Position numbers and translations under genes: made by a program
The notes under the pieces: generated by a model
What the model saw: the letters and a program-made list of their open reading frames with translations, nothing else
Database searches by the model: none
Told to the model about the DNA's origin: nothing
DNA from: Stutzerimonas stutzeri
Lineage (GTDB): Bacteria; Pseudomonadota; Gammaproteobacteria; Pseudomonadales; Pseudomonadaceae
DNA length: 64,000 nucleotides
Reading direction: 5' to 3'
Assembly: GCF_024448955.1 (NCBI RefSeq)
Contig: NZ_JAMOIH010000001.1
Span: 124,001-188,000 of the forward strand
Shown: piece by piece, positions 56,026 to 64,000 of the stretch
How positions within the stretch are numbered: position 1 is the stretch's first letter
How the letters are laid out: the number at the start of each line of letters is the position of its first letter

Positions 56026-58710
56026 GTGAACGCTGTTGCTTTTCGTAAGACTCTACTGGCGATCGCCGTCGCTGGTGCCGCGCTTCCCATCTACGCGCAA
56101 ACACTGACTTTGGATAATGCTGGCCTTGTGAAGGAAAACACGACCTTCCAAGACACAGTAGAGGTTCGAGGATCTTTCACCAGCGCCAATAGTGACGTTG
56201 ACGCTATCGAATTCAACAGCGTCATCTTCAAAAAAGACCTGCTGCTGGAGGCCGCTGTCAACGCCAAGGGCGACAACGCTGACGGTGTCGATCTGAGCAT
56301 GTCCGGTGACGATGAAGACTGGGCTTCCATGGGACCGGCCACTCAGATCTACGGCGATCTGGTCAACAAGGGCACCATTCAGGTGGCCGGTGCGGGCGCC
56401 TCAGGAATCCTCGTCGATCCCGCCATCGTACACGGCAGCCTGATCAACGAAGGAACTGTGCATGTTTCCGGTAACGTGCTGGAAGGCGACGGCGTTCGCG
56501 CAATCGAAATTTCAGGTGATTCGGAAATTCACAAAGATGTGGTGAATACAGCGGACGGTAAAATCATCGCTGAGGGCGCCAATGCAACCGCGATTCAACT
56601 CATGGGCAGCGAAATCGATGGACGCTTGATCAACAACGGCTTGATTCAAGTGACTGGGATTGGCGCAGACGCCATCGATGTCACCACTAACGAGCAACCA
56701 GAGTGGAACTGGAGCAAGCGGGCATCTGTTTCCGCTATCGAGAACCATGGCTCTATCATCGCCAATGGTGTTGATGCCGACGGTATCCAAATCGATGGCG
56801 GCGTTATCGACAGCATCGTGAACACCGGCACCATCGAGGCCGATTCCACCGCGATTGTGATTGGTGACTTCGAAGTATCTGACGCTCGCAAACAGGAGCA
56901 AGAGTACTACCTCAAGATTTACCATGAAGGCGGCCTGATTAGCGGGCAAGACGCCGCTATCAATGCTGAGGGTAACAAGGTCGATCTGGAATGGAGCGGC
57001 GGCAAAATCCAAGGCGATATCCTTGGCCTGGATGGCTATGTCCAGATTACCGACTCCGTAATTTTTGACGGTTCGCGTATTGAAGTTGGCGACGATGAGA
57101 CCGTACGCGTAGGTGTGAATGCCAATCCCGATGAAGGCCACGAAGCGGCGCTAGGTCACATCGAACTGCTCGGCACCCATACTTCGATCGATGGCGATCT
57201 GGTCGTTGCGAAAGATTCGTCTATCGGCCTGAACCTGAGCAATGCGACCGAGGCGACGAAACCGGTGCTCAATGTCACCAAAACCGCCGAGTTTGGACAG
57301 GGCTCCAAGCTGATCCTTCAGGCCAACGGTGCAGATTTCGCTGCTAACGGCTCGTCTTACCGCTTAGTAACGGCACAAGAAATTATCGATAAAGGCTTGC
57401 AGGTCGTCAGCAGCAACCAGTTGCTTAAAGTCAGCGACCTGAAGATCACATCGACCGAGATAGGTGGGGGATTGATTCCCGCCGATGATGACTCAAGCAC
57501 CCCTCCGGTCGATGGCGGTGACGATACGCAAAACCCGCCGACCGATGGCGGAGGAGAGCCGACTACGCCCCCTGCCGATGGAGGGGAAACCGGTATGATT
57601 GACGTGATCATCAAGACGCCAGAGGAATTCAAGGAAACCATCGCGACCGGCGGCGGTTCGCAGAATGCCCAGGCTGCCGGCGTTGCTTTCAGCAAGATCG
57701 CCAGCAAGCTGCCTACCCAAGTGCTGAATGCCTTCGATGGCATTACCGAAACCCAGGCTGCCCGTCTGATTGAACAGACCACCCCGGAAGCCAACGGCGG
57801 TGCAACCCAGGCCGCGACGTCCGGCCAGACACTGGTTAGCAACGTCACCGGCAACCGGACGAGCAGCATTCGCGGTATGTCTTCCGGTGATGCTCTCCAG
57901 GAAACCGGTGTTTGGGTTCAGGCACTGTACAGCGATGCCAACCAGGATCTGCGTGATGGCGTAGCCGGTTACAACGCCTACAGCCGCGGCATTGCCATCG
58001 GCGCCGACGGCAAGCTGAACGATCAGCTGACCCTTGGTGTGGCGTACAGCTTCCTCAGCACCGATGTAAACAGCGAGAACGGCAACGAAACCGAAGTAGA
58101 CGGCCATGCCTTCACGCTCTATAGCGGTTACGAGCTGGGACGTTACTTCGTAGATTCAAGCCTGACGTACGGCGTCAATAGCAATGAAGGCTCGCGCTAT
58201 GTCCTAGGCGAAAAGGCAAAGTCCGACTATGACAGTTCGGTGCTCGGGTTGAACATCACTGGTGGCTACAGCTACTCCATCAGCGACAATCTCGTCCTGG
58301 AACCGCGCCTGGCTGCCCGCTACAGCCGGATCGATATCGATAGCTACCGCGAGAAAAACGCCACTCTGGCATTGGCGATCGAAGATCAACGCTACGAAGT
58401 GATCGAGCTTGGCGCGGGCCTGCGTGTCGCTGCGCAATATCCGCTGGGTCGTGGAACGTTGGAGCCTCAAGCTAAGCTGATGGCCTATCATGACTTCGCA
58501 GCCGATCAAGCCAGCAGCACGTCGGCCTTCGTTCTTGGCGGAACCCCATTCGTGACCAGCGGTGCCAAACCAGCCCGCAATAGCTACGAGGCGGGTATCG
58601 GAGCCGATTACCGACTGGGCCAGTTCACCATCGGACTGGGCTACGACTATGTCGGTAAGTCAGACTTCAATGCCGATACCTTCACCGCGAAGGTACGTTA
58701 CGACTTCTGA
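56026..58710 (+). CDS. Autotransporter with beta-helical passenger
   Basis: 894 residues. A signal peptide of about 24 (LPIYA-QTL) leads to a passenger of roughly 460 residues with repeated beta-helix turns (GDLVNKGTIQVAGAGASGILVD; GSLINEGTVHVSG; GRLINNGLIQVTGIGADAIDV). A Pro/Gly/Asp-rich hinge lies at about 485-523 (STPPVDGGDDTQNPPTDGG). Then comes a linker helix (about 545-590), and the C-terminal barrel domain (about 620-894, GVWVQALYSDANQDLRDGVAGYNAYSRGIAIGADG to the final VRYDF). GTG 56026 is preferred because AAGGA stands 8 nt before it, though ATG 55990 is in frame. Its stop overlaps the start of the hydrolase gene. Function of the passenger is unknown; no protease or esterase motif was seen in it. 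Confidence 0.88.
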   Translation: MNAVAFRKTLLAIAVAGAALPIYAQTLTLDNAGLVKENTTFQDTVEVRGSFTSANSDVDAIEFNSVIFKKDLLLEAAVNAKGDNADGVDLSMSGDDEDWASMGPATQIYGDLVNKGTIQVAGAGASGILVDPAIVHGSLINEGTVHVSGNVLEGDGVRAIEISGDSEIHKDVVNTADGKIIAEGANATAIQLMGSEIDGRLINNGLIQVTGIGADAIDVTTNEQPEWNWSKRASVSAIENHGSIIANGVDADGIQIDGGVIDSIVNTGTIEADSTAIVIGDFEVSDARKQEQEYYLKIYHEGGLISGQDAAINAEGNKVDLEWSGGKIQGDILGLDGYVQITDSVIFDGSRIEVGDDETVRVGVNANPDEGHEAALGHIELLGTHTSIDGDLVVAKDSSIGLNLSNATEATKPVLNVTKTAEFGQGSKLILQANGADFAANGSSYRLVTAQEIIDKGLQVVSSNQLLKVSDLKITSTEIGGGLIPADDDSSTPPVDGGDDTQNPPTDGGGEPTTPPADGGETGMIDVIIKTPEEFKETIATGGGSQNAQAAGVAFSKIASKLPTQVLNAFDGITETQAARLIEQTTPEANGGATQAATSGQTLVSNVTGNRTSSIRGMSSGDALQETGVWVQALYSDANQDLRDGVAGYNAYSRGIAIGADGKLNDQLTLGVAYSFLSTDVNSENGNETEVDGHAFTLYSGYELGRYFVDSSLTYGVNSNEGSRYVLGEKAKSDYDSSVLGLNITGGYSYSISDNLVLEPRLAARYSRIDIDSYREKNATLALAIEDQRYEVIELGAGLRVAAQYPLGRGTLEPQAKLMAYHDFAADQASSTSAFVLGGTPFVTSGAKPARNSYEAGIGADYRLGQFTIGLGYDYVGKSDFNADTFTAKVRYDF

Positions 58711-59573
58711 TGAAAACGAAAAACCTCGGCTCGCATTCGCGAGCCGCCGGTTGGAAACAGGGCCTGGCGCTGCTTATCGGCGCCATGCTCGGTGGTTGCC
58801 AGTCTTCGCAGGAGGCCCTGCGTAGCCTGGCGGCTCACCATAACCATCGGTTGGAAATCATTTCCACCCGGCCCTTTCCCCTGGCATTGAGCACCCCGCT
58901 CAAGCCAATCGCCACATCCCGAATCCGCTTGTACATCGAAGGCGATGGTCACGCTTGGGCGACGCGCTCACAACCGAGCCTGGATCCTACGCCGCGTAAC
59001 CTGCTGGTTGCAGGTCTTGCTTTCGATGACCCAACCCCGAGTTTTTACCTTGCGCGGCCATGCCAGTTTGTAATGGCAGCCGGCTGCCGTCCGGACCTAT
59101 GGACCAACCGCCGCTTTTCCGATGAGGTCGTTATCAGCCTTGAGCACGCACTCGACCAAATCAAGTTGCGCTATGGCAATCGTGACTACGAGCTGATTGG
59201 CTATTCGGGAGGCGCTGCCCTTGCCATGCTGCTTGCGGCTCGACGCGACGATATCGCACAAATCCAGACCCTCGCAGGTAATCTCAGCCCTAACCGATGG
59301 GTGCAACTGCATCAACTCAGCCCTCTGTCGGGCTCCCTTAATCCGGATGATCACCGCGCAGCATTGGCACGAATTCCTCAGAGACATCTGGCAGGTGGCA
59401 AGGACAAAGTAGTCCCGCCCTTATTGTTGCGCAGCTATGTCAGAAGCCTGGAACAGCCTGTTTGCATCGAAAGCGAAGTCATCGCTGACGCTTCTCATGC
59501 AGACGGCTGGGCTCAAGCCTGGCGTGTGTACAGGAATCGCCCGTTACGCTGCGAAAGACGGCAAGTCGATTAG
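58710..59573 (+). CDS. Lipoprotein-type alpha/beta-hydrolase
   Basis: 287 residues with lipobox LGGC (Cys30). The nucleophile elbow GYSGGA (Ser166) and later GKDKVVPP (Asp) and DASHADGW (His) give a complete Ser-Asp-His triad, so an esterase, lipase or peptidase is likely. Four further cysteines could form disulfides, supporting a periplasmic or surface location. The ATG shares its A with the autotransporter stop (TGATG), so both are translated from one mRNA. Substrate unknown. Confidence 0.82.
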   Translation: MKTKNLGSHSRAAGWKQGLALLIGAMLGGCQSSQEALRSLAAHHNHRLEIISTRPFPLALSTPLKPIATSRIRLYIEGDGHAWATRSQPSLDPTPRNLLVAGLAFDDPTPSFYLARPCQFVMAAGCRPDLWTNRRFSDEVVISLEHALDQIKLRYGNRDYELIGYSGGAALAMLLAARRDDIAQIQTLAGNLSPNRWVQLHQLSPLSGSLNPDDHRAALARIPQRHLAGGKDKVVPPLLLRSYVRSLEQPVCIESEVIADASHADGWAQAWRVYRNRPLRCERRQVD

Positions 59574-59614
59574 CCCGCGGCGGGGTTGGCAAAAGCATGC
59601 CAGCAAAACCAAAG

Positions 59615-59705
59615 CTTCGCGCCGAGGGCCGCCCTTCTACAACAAAATCAAAAACCTACGTCCACCGCTTCTGATCTTGTAGGAGGCGCACCCTCGCGGC
59701 GAGTG
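59615..59705. repeat. Inverted pair of CG-rich REP-like units
   Basis: CTTCGCGCCGAGGGCCGCCC (59615-59634) and TGTAGGAGGCGCACCCTCGC (59679-59698) are inverted copies around 45 bp. They separate the convergent hydrolase and polysaccharide genes. Confidence 0.72.
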
Positions 59706-59730
59706 CAGGCGATAGCCTGCCCAAACCACC

Positions 59731-61743
59731 CTACTCCGTCGGCCCCACTTTCCGCTGCTGATAAATCAAATCAACGATTTCACCTTCGGGCACATAACCG
59801 CTCACCACTTCACGCAGCAATACCCGAACCTGCGGATAGTCATCCTGCTCTACAGCTTTAAGCAGTTTCGCCAGCGCACTACGCAGCGCATCCCAGGTGA
59901 AGTACTCCTCATCGGCACGCATGATCATCGGGTGCTCGGTAGGGCTCACGTTGTCGCCGATCAGCAGCTCTTCATACAGCTTCTCACCCGGCCGTAACCC
60001 GGTGAATTCGATAGCGATATCCCCGTGCGGGCTTTTCTCCGAACGCACACTCAGGCCGGACAAGTGGATCAGTTTCTCGGCCAGTTCGGCAATCCGCACT
60101 GGCTGGCCCATGTCCAGCACGAACACATCGCCGCCCTTCCCCATCGCCCCCGCCTGAATGACCAACTGAGCGGCCTCGGGAATGGTCATGAAATAACGGG
60201 TAATCTTCGGGTGCGTCACCGTCACCGGCCCGCCACTGCGAATCTGCTGGTAGAAGCGCGGAATAACCGAACCCGACGATCCCAGCACATTGCCGAAACG
60301 CACCATGGTAAAGCGCGTTTTGTTGACGTGATGCACCGAGTCGCCAGCACCAAAGAGCACCGGTGCTGTTTCTCGGCTCAACGCCTGCAGAATCATTTCA
60401 GCGACACGCTTGGTGCTGCCCATCACATTGGTCGGGCGCACCGCCTTGTCTGTGGAGATCAGCACGAAGTTGGCCACACCCGCCTGCACTGCCGCCTGGG
60501 CCGTGTTCATGGTGCCAAGCACATTATTCAGCACGCCTTCAGCGACGTTGTGCTCCACCATGGGTACATGCTTGTACGCCGCTGCGTGGTAGATCGTCTC
60601 CACCTGCCAGGTGCGCATAACATCCAGTAGGCGGTCGGGATTACGGATAGAACCCATGATCGGCACCAACCGGACCGGCAGCGAAGCCCGCTCGATCGCC
60701 CGCTCCAGTTCGATGTGAATGCTGTAGAGATTGAACTCGCTGTGCTCGAACAGCAGCAGCGTTTGAGGCTTGTTCGACAGGATCTGTCGGCACAGCTCCG
60801 AACCAATCGAGCCGCCCGCTCCCGTCACCATCACCACCTTGCCGCGAATGCACTTCTCGAACAGCGCCTGCTGCGGCGGCACGGCGTCGCGCCCAAGCAA
60901 GTCAGCGATGTCGACTTCCTGAATATCCTCGACCTTGACCTTTCCGCTGGCCAGATCCATAAAACCAGGAACGCTGCGTACATGCAGGGGGAAATGCTCC
61001 AATGTCTCCAGCACCTCACGCCGCCTGCCTCGTGACGCCGACGGAATCGCCAGCAGAATTTCATCCGCTCCCGTCTCGTCGATCATCTGCTGGATATGCT
61101 TGGGCGAATAGACCCGGAGCCCTGCAATCGTGCGGTTGAAGAGATTCGGATCATCATCGATAAACGCAACCGGACGCATCGCGCGTCCCAGACGCAGCGC
61201 TGCAATCAACTGATTGCCCGCCGCACCGGCGCCATAAACCGCAACCTTCGGCAAACCCGCGTCGCGGCCTTTGAACTTAGTGAGCGAGTCCGGGGAAAAC
61301 CAATCACCCATGAAGTACTGGCGCATCACTAAGCGCAAGCCGCCAATCAGGAGCAGGCTCAGCCACCAGTAGTTAAACACCATCGAGCGCGGAATGACCT
61401 TGGGCACATCCGTACGCCAATATACCGCCAGAGACAAAAGCAACGCCGAGAGCGTAACCGCCTTGACGATGGCCATCAGCGCATCGTTGCCGAAATAGCG
61501 CATCACGGCGCGATACATGCCGAAGCGGATGAAGAAAGGGATTGCGATCAGCGGGGCAATACCGAACAACCAAGCATGGCCGCTGAACGGCTCGATATTC
61601 TTGGCGTCACCCAACCGGACTACGAACGCCAACCAAAGCGCAGCCCAGACCAACACCATGTCTGTCGTCACCTGGATTAGCCGCTTGTAGCGCCGCGGTA
61701 AGCGCACCAAACGGGCACGCAGATTCTCAGCCAAGCTCAACAC
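59731..61743 (-). CDS. WbpM/CapD-type UDP-sugar 4,6-dehydratase, membrane anchored
   Basis: 670 residues. The N-terminal 150 residues hold four transmembrane helices, followed by a nucleotide-binding CoA-binding-like domain (PKVAVYGAGAAGNQLIAALRLG) and a C-terminal SDR domain. It has GAGGSIGSELCRQIL for NAD, and the catalytic region STDKAVRPTNVMGSTKRVAEM, in which the usual Tyr is replaced by Met as in WbpM. It converts UDP-GlcNAc to a 4-keto-6-deoxy sugar in O-antigen synthesis. It is the last gene of a minus-strand polysaccharide locus; the gap of 120 bp to the sugar transferase is short. Confidence 0.93.
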   Translation of the reverse strand: MLSLAENLRARLVRLPRRYKRLIQVTTDMVLVWAALWLAFVVRLGDAKNIEPFSGHAWLFGIAPLIAIPFFIRFGMYRAVMRYFGNDALMAIVKAVTLSALLLSLAVYWRTDVPKVIPRSMVFNYWWLSLLLIGGLRLVMRQYFMGDWFSPDSLTKFKGRDAGLPKVAVYGAGAAGNQLIAALRLGRAMRPVAFIDDDPNLFNRTIAGLRVYSPKHIQQMIDETGADEILLAIPSASRGRRREVLETLEHFPLHVRSVPGFMDLASGKVKVEDIQEVDIADLLGRDAVPPQQALFEKCIRGKVVMVTGAGGSIGSELCRQILSNKPQTLLLFEHSEFNLYSIHIELERAIERASLPVRLVPIMGSIRNPDRLLDVMRTWQVETIYHAAAYKHVPMVEHNVAEGVLNNVLGTMNTAQAAVQAGVANFVLISTDKAVRPTNVMGSTKRVAEMILQALSRETAPVLFGAGDSVHHVNKTRFTMVRFGNVLGSSGSVIPRFYQQIRSGGPVTVTHPKITRYFMTIPEAAQLVIQAGAMGKGGDVFVLDMGQPVRIAELAEKLIHLSGLSVRSEKSPHGDIAIEFTGLRPGEKLYEELLIGDNVSPTEHPMIMRADEEYFTWDALRSALAKLLKAVEQDDYPQVRVLLREVVSGYVPEGEIVDLIYQQRKVGPTE

Positions 61744-61863
61744 AACATTATCCTTCCTTTAGACCTGCCAGGCCGCTCAGCCCGTCAACAGACTGAAAGC
61801 CAAACAAACATGACTAGGGCTCGTCTACGCCCAGAGAATACAGGCCTCCAGCGAACTAGGCCG

Positions 61864-62421
61864 TCAGACTTTTCGGACAATCCGATCCCCGGCACCTTTA
61901 CCCGCCACCGTCATGAAGATGTACTTGAAGTAATTCACTAAGGTGAGGGTCCGGATCATTTTCTGGTCCGTTTCCGCCAGCAATTCCGGCGTGGACATAT
62001 CAATCTCGTTCACCTGCGCCAGCCCGGTAATTCCCGGACGAACCTCAAACACCCCGCGCTTGGCACGCTCTTCAGTCAGTTCCTGCTGATTGAACAGCCC
62101 CGGACGCGGCCCCACCAGGCTCATCTCGCCCTTCAGCACGTTCCACAGCTGAGGCAGCTCATCCAGTTTGGTCTTGCGCAGAAAATGACCAAAACGAGTA
62201 ATGGACGCATTGCTGGCCAGATGTGTGGCAACCGAGGCCGTATCCACCCTCATGGTGCGGAACTTGACCAGGGTAAAGGGCTTCTGGTGACGCCCGACGC
62301 GCACCTGCCGAAAGACTGGAGAGCCGGTATCGAACAGGCCGATGATCGTCAGCATCAATAGTATTGGCAAGCCGACTACCAAGCCCAACAGCGAAAAAAC
62401 AAAATCGAAAACTCGAATCAC
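61864..62421 (-). CDS. Initiating sugar transferase (bacterial sugar transferase family)
   Basis: 185 residues. One N-terminal transmembrane helix (VIRVFDFVFSLLGLVVGLPILLMLTIIGL), then GSPVFRQVRVGRHQKPFTLVKFRTM, TRFGHFLRKTKLDELPQLWNVLKGEMSLVGPRPGL and RPGITGLAQVNE: a short monotopic phosphoglycosyl transferase that loads the first sugar-phosphate on undecaprenyl phosphate. GTG 62421 is selected; an upstream extension overlaps the epimerase gene in another frame. 19 bp after the epimerase stop. Confidence 0.92.
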   Translation of the reverse strand: MIRVFDFVFSLLGLVVGLPILLMLTIIGLFDTGSPVFRQVRVGRHQKPFTLVKFRTMRVDTASVATHLASNASITRFGHFLRKTKLDELPQLWNVLKGEMSLVGPRPGLFNQQELTEERAKRGVFEVRPGITGLAQVNEIDMSTPELLAETDQKMIRTLTLVNYFKYIFMTVAGKGAGDRIVRKV

Positions 62422-62440
62422 GGTTTCATCCGGTAATAGT

Positions 62441-63391
62441 TCATGCGGAGCGCTCGAAGCAGCGTTTGAGCCCTTCTTCCACCGTGTAGGGTGGCTTCCA
62501 ATCCAGCAGCTCGCAGGTCTTGCTGATATCCACTTGCAACGAACCGAGCAGCCGTTGTGCCATCGCTTTTTTGCCGAGCAATGTAGCACCAAACTGGAGC
62601 ATGCAAGCAGGTACTGGAATCAACCGCGCGGGCTTACCCATTGCCGCTCCCAAGCCACGAAGCAACTCGGTAGTAGAAAGGTCCACGCCGTCGCTAGCCA
62701 GCAGCACCTGATTGGCGGCAGCTGGATGATCGATACATCGGATAATTAGATCAACCAAATTGTCGATACTAACCAAGGAACGCTTATTGTGTATGGCACC
62801 TAATGGGAGCGGAATACCTTGCTTGACCAGATTGATCATACTAGCGAAGTTGCCTTTTACATTTGGCCCGTAAACGAGCGGAGGGCGTATGATCACTACC
62901 TCCATTCCCGTAGAAAGAGCGAGAGAGCTCAGAGCTCGCTCCGCTTTGCTCTTAGAAACCCCATATGGATCGGTAGGGGCTGGGCTATCACCCGCAGTAT
63001 AGCGTTCGCCAGGTTTGGTCCGTTCGCCATTAACCTTAATTGAGCTAAGAAAGATGAACCGTCGAGCTCCTGCCTCGGCAGCCTGTCGAGCCAAATTTAA
63101 GGTGCCCTCCAAGTTGACCGTTTCGAAATCGGGTAATGCTCCAGAGCCATGAGCGCCCAGCATAGGCGTTTGTGCGGCACAATGTACTACAACAGATACA
63201 TTAGCAAGTGATTCATAACGCTGCGAGTACCTCAAATCGCCAATATATATAGGGACAACCCCAGCTGGCAGATTATTGCTGACATCCCGAACGCCAGCTA
63301 GAACCTGAACGCCGGACGTTTCTAACAACTTACATAAGATCGCGTATCCTACAAAACCCGTTGCGCCAGTTACCAAAACTTTATATGTCAA
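62441..63391 (-). CDS. NAD-dependent epimerase/dehydratase
   Basis: 316 residues, extended SDR. Gly motif VLVTGATGFVGYAIL, catalytic Ser in LSSIKVNGE and YxxxK in YGVSKSKAE. Sequence and position next to the sugar transferase suggest a UDP- or undecaprenyl-PP-sugar C4 epimerase (Gne/Gnu-like). It starts with TTG at 63391, overlapping the glycosyltransferase stop by 11 bp. The coding sequence is noticeably more A+T-rich than genes to its left. Confidence 0.87.
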   Translation of the reverse strand: MTYKVLVTGATGFVGYAILCKLLETSGVQVLAGVRDVSNNLPAGVVPIYIGDLRYSQRYESLANVSVVVHCAAQTPMLGAHGSGALPDFETVNLEGTLNLARQAAEAGARRFIFLSSIKVNGERTKPGERYTAGDSPAPTDPYGVSKSKAERALSSLALSTGMEVVIIRPPLVYGPNVKGNFASMINLVKQGIPLPLGAIHNKRSLVSIDNLVDLIIRCIDHPAAANQVLLASDGVDLSTTELLRGLGAAMGKPARLIPVPACMLQFGATLLGKKAMAQRLLGSLQVDISKTCELLDWKPPYTVEEGLKRCFERSA

Positions 63392-64000
63392 GCTCCGCTC
63401 CTAGCGTTCGATAAATATTCAAATGTTGCTGGACCACATTTTCGACAGTGAATTCACGCTCAGCAAGCTCGCGCGCGGCTCTTCCCATACGCTGGCGCAA
63501 CTGAGGATTTTCGACTAACTTCTGAATCGCGTCCGCCAACGCTTCAATATTATATACGGGCACAAGAAGGCCAGTTACACCAGCCTCGATAGCATCACGG
63601 CAACCGGGAACATCGGTTGTAACCACAGCGCGACCACAAGCAGCAGCTTCCATTAAGACTTTTGGCAGGCCTTCACGATAAGAAGGCAGTACTACAATGT
63701 GCGAATCTGCAAATATCTCTGCAATATCTGTACGGTAACCCAGACACTCGACTATACCTTCCTCCCGCCATTTTTCCAATTCACCGCCTTGAATACTGCT
63801 AGGATTACCAAGATCTATACTGCCCAAAAGCCTAAATCTCGCATTTACACCGCGAGCATGTAGCATACGCACAGCCGATACAAATTCGACCACACCTTTA
63901 TCACGCAACAATCGGCCCGCAAATACGACGGCAGGCTGACCATAACTCTCGGATTTGAAGCTATATTCAGCGAGATTGACACCTGAACCTTTTATTAGTA
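63381..64000 (-). CDS. GT4 family glycosyltransferase (partial)
   Basis: The frame is open to the window end; about 206 C-terminal residues are visible. GT-B C-domain signatures: IKGSGVNLAEY, VVFAGRLLRDKGVVEFV, and the nucleotide-sugar Glu motif SYREGLPKVLMEAAACGRAVVTTDVPGCRDAI. It would add a sugar in O-antigen or exopolysaccharide assembly. Codon use is AT-shifted, as common for such loci. The start lies beyond the window. Confidence 0.92.
   Translation of the reverse strand, partial: LIKGSGVNLAEYSFKSESYGQPAVVFAGRLLRDKGVVEFVSAVRMLHARGVNARFRLLGSIDLGNPSSIQGGELEKWREEGIVECLGYRTDIAEIFADSHIVVLPSYREGLPKVLMEAAACGRAVVTTDVPGCRDAIEAGVTGLLVPVYNIEALADAIQKLVENPQLRQRMGRAARELAEREFTVENVVQQHLNIYRTLGAELDI

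Noticed and set aside
55824-56090. Minus-strand open frame of 88 codons upstream of the autotransporter
   Set aside because: Overlaps the start of the autotransporter, has no ribosome site, and matches no transposase or regulator I know.

Overview
The window is chromosomal DNA from a GC-rich gammaproteobacterium of the Pseudomonas group, most likely the Pseudomonas stutzeri (Stutzerimonas) lineage. The Pal, TolB, AspS and RuvA proteins look almost like their P. aeruginosa counterparts. Long gene blocks follow P. aeruginosa order as I remember it: purC-bamC-dapA-gcvR-bcp-nadA; tRNA-Lys-queC-queE-cpoB-pal-tolBARQ-ybgC-ruvBAC-yebC-aspS-dps-slyX-HIT-oprD-proS; wrbA-hda-purM-purN; dapC-dapD-csdA-csdE. 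Species assignment is inference, because no 16S or other marker gene is present.

Layout. 1-5.7 kb: an accessory cluster made of the C-terminal part of a CobN-like chelatase with a membrane anchor, an ExbB/MotA-like channel protein and a DUF2149 protein. A perfect 13-bp Zur-type palindrome follows, then a DUF1624 acyltransferase-like membrane protein and an OprD-family porin. 5.9-16.5 kb: tRNA-Ser, long-form purC, bamC-dapA, gcvR-bcp, an AI-2E-type permease with a TusA-like protein, bepA, nadA, an acetate CoA-transferase and tRNA-Lys. 16.5-28.4 kb: queC/queE, the Tol-Pal envelope operon, ruvCAB, yebC and aspS. 28.8-36 kb: a Dps-like protein, a membrane cold-shock protein, slyX, a HIT protein, an OprD porin, proS, a lipoprotein and a lytic transglycosylase. 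36-47.3 kb: a TlpA-like lipoprotein with a YihY protein, an ArsC-like protein with wrbA and a DUF2069 protein, hda with a second AI-2E permease, a DUF2066 protein, purMN, a DUF3108 protein, a lipoprotein and dapC. 47.3-53.1 kb: small proteins, a thioredoxin-fold protein, a YffB-like reductase, dapD, csdA-csdE, an ICMT-like methyltransferase and tcdA.

53.1-59.7 kb is a rearranged accessory stretch rich in REP-like palindromes. It holds a CaiB/BaiF CoA-transferase, a decayed HMG-CoA lyase (early stop, internal deletion with a repeat at the junction), and an autotransporter translationally coupled to a lipoprotein alpha/beta-hydrolase. From 59.7 kb to the end, on the minus strand, lies the end of a surface-polysaccharide locus (WbpM-type dehydratase, initiating sugar transferase, NAD-dependent epimerase, GT4 glycosyltransferase). 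Its distal part is visibly richer in A+T.

How genes work together. Lysine/diaminopimelate synthesis is represented by dapA, dapC and dapD; purines by purC, purM and purN; queuosine by queC and queE; recombination by ruvABC; outer-membrane upkeep by BamC, BepA, Tol-Pal and CpoB; sulfur transfer and tRNA ct6A by csdA, csdE and tcdA. The least understood candidate system is the 1-5.7 kb cluster. There DUF2149 carries a transmembrane Asp in the same position and setting as TolR (encoded elsewhere in this window), suggesting an ExbB/ExbD-like ion-driven stator paired with a membrane-anchored CobN-like protein, next to a predicted Zur-controlled acyltransferase/porin pair.
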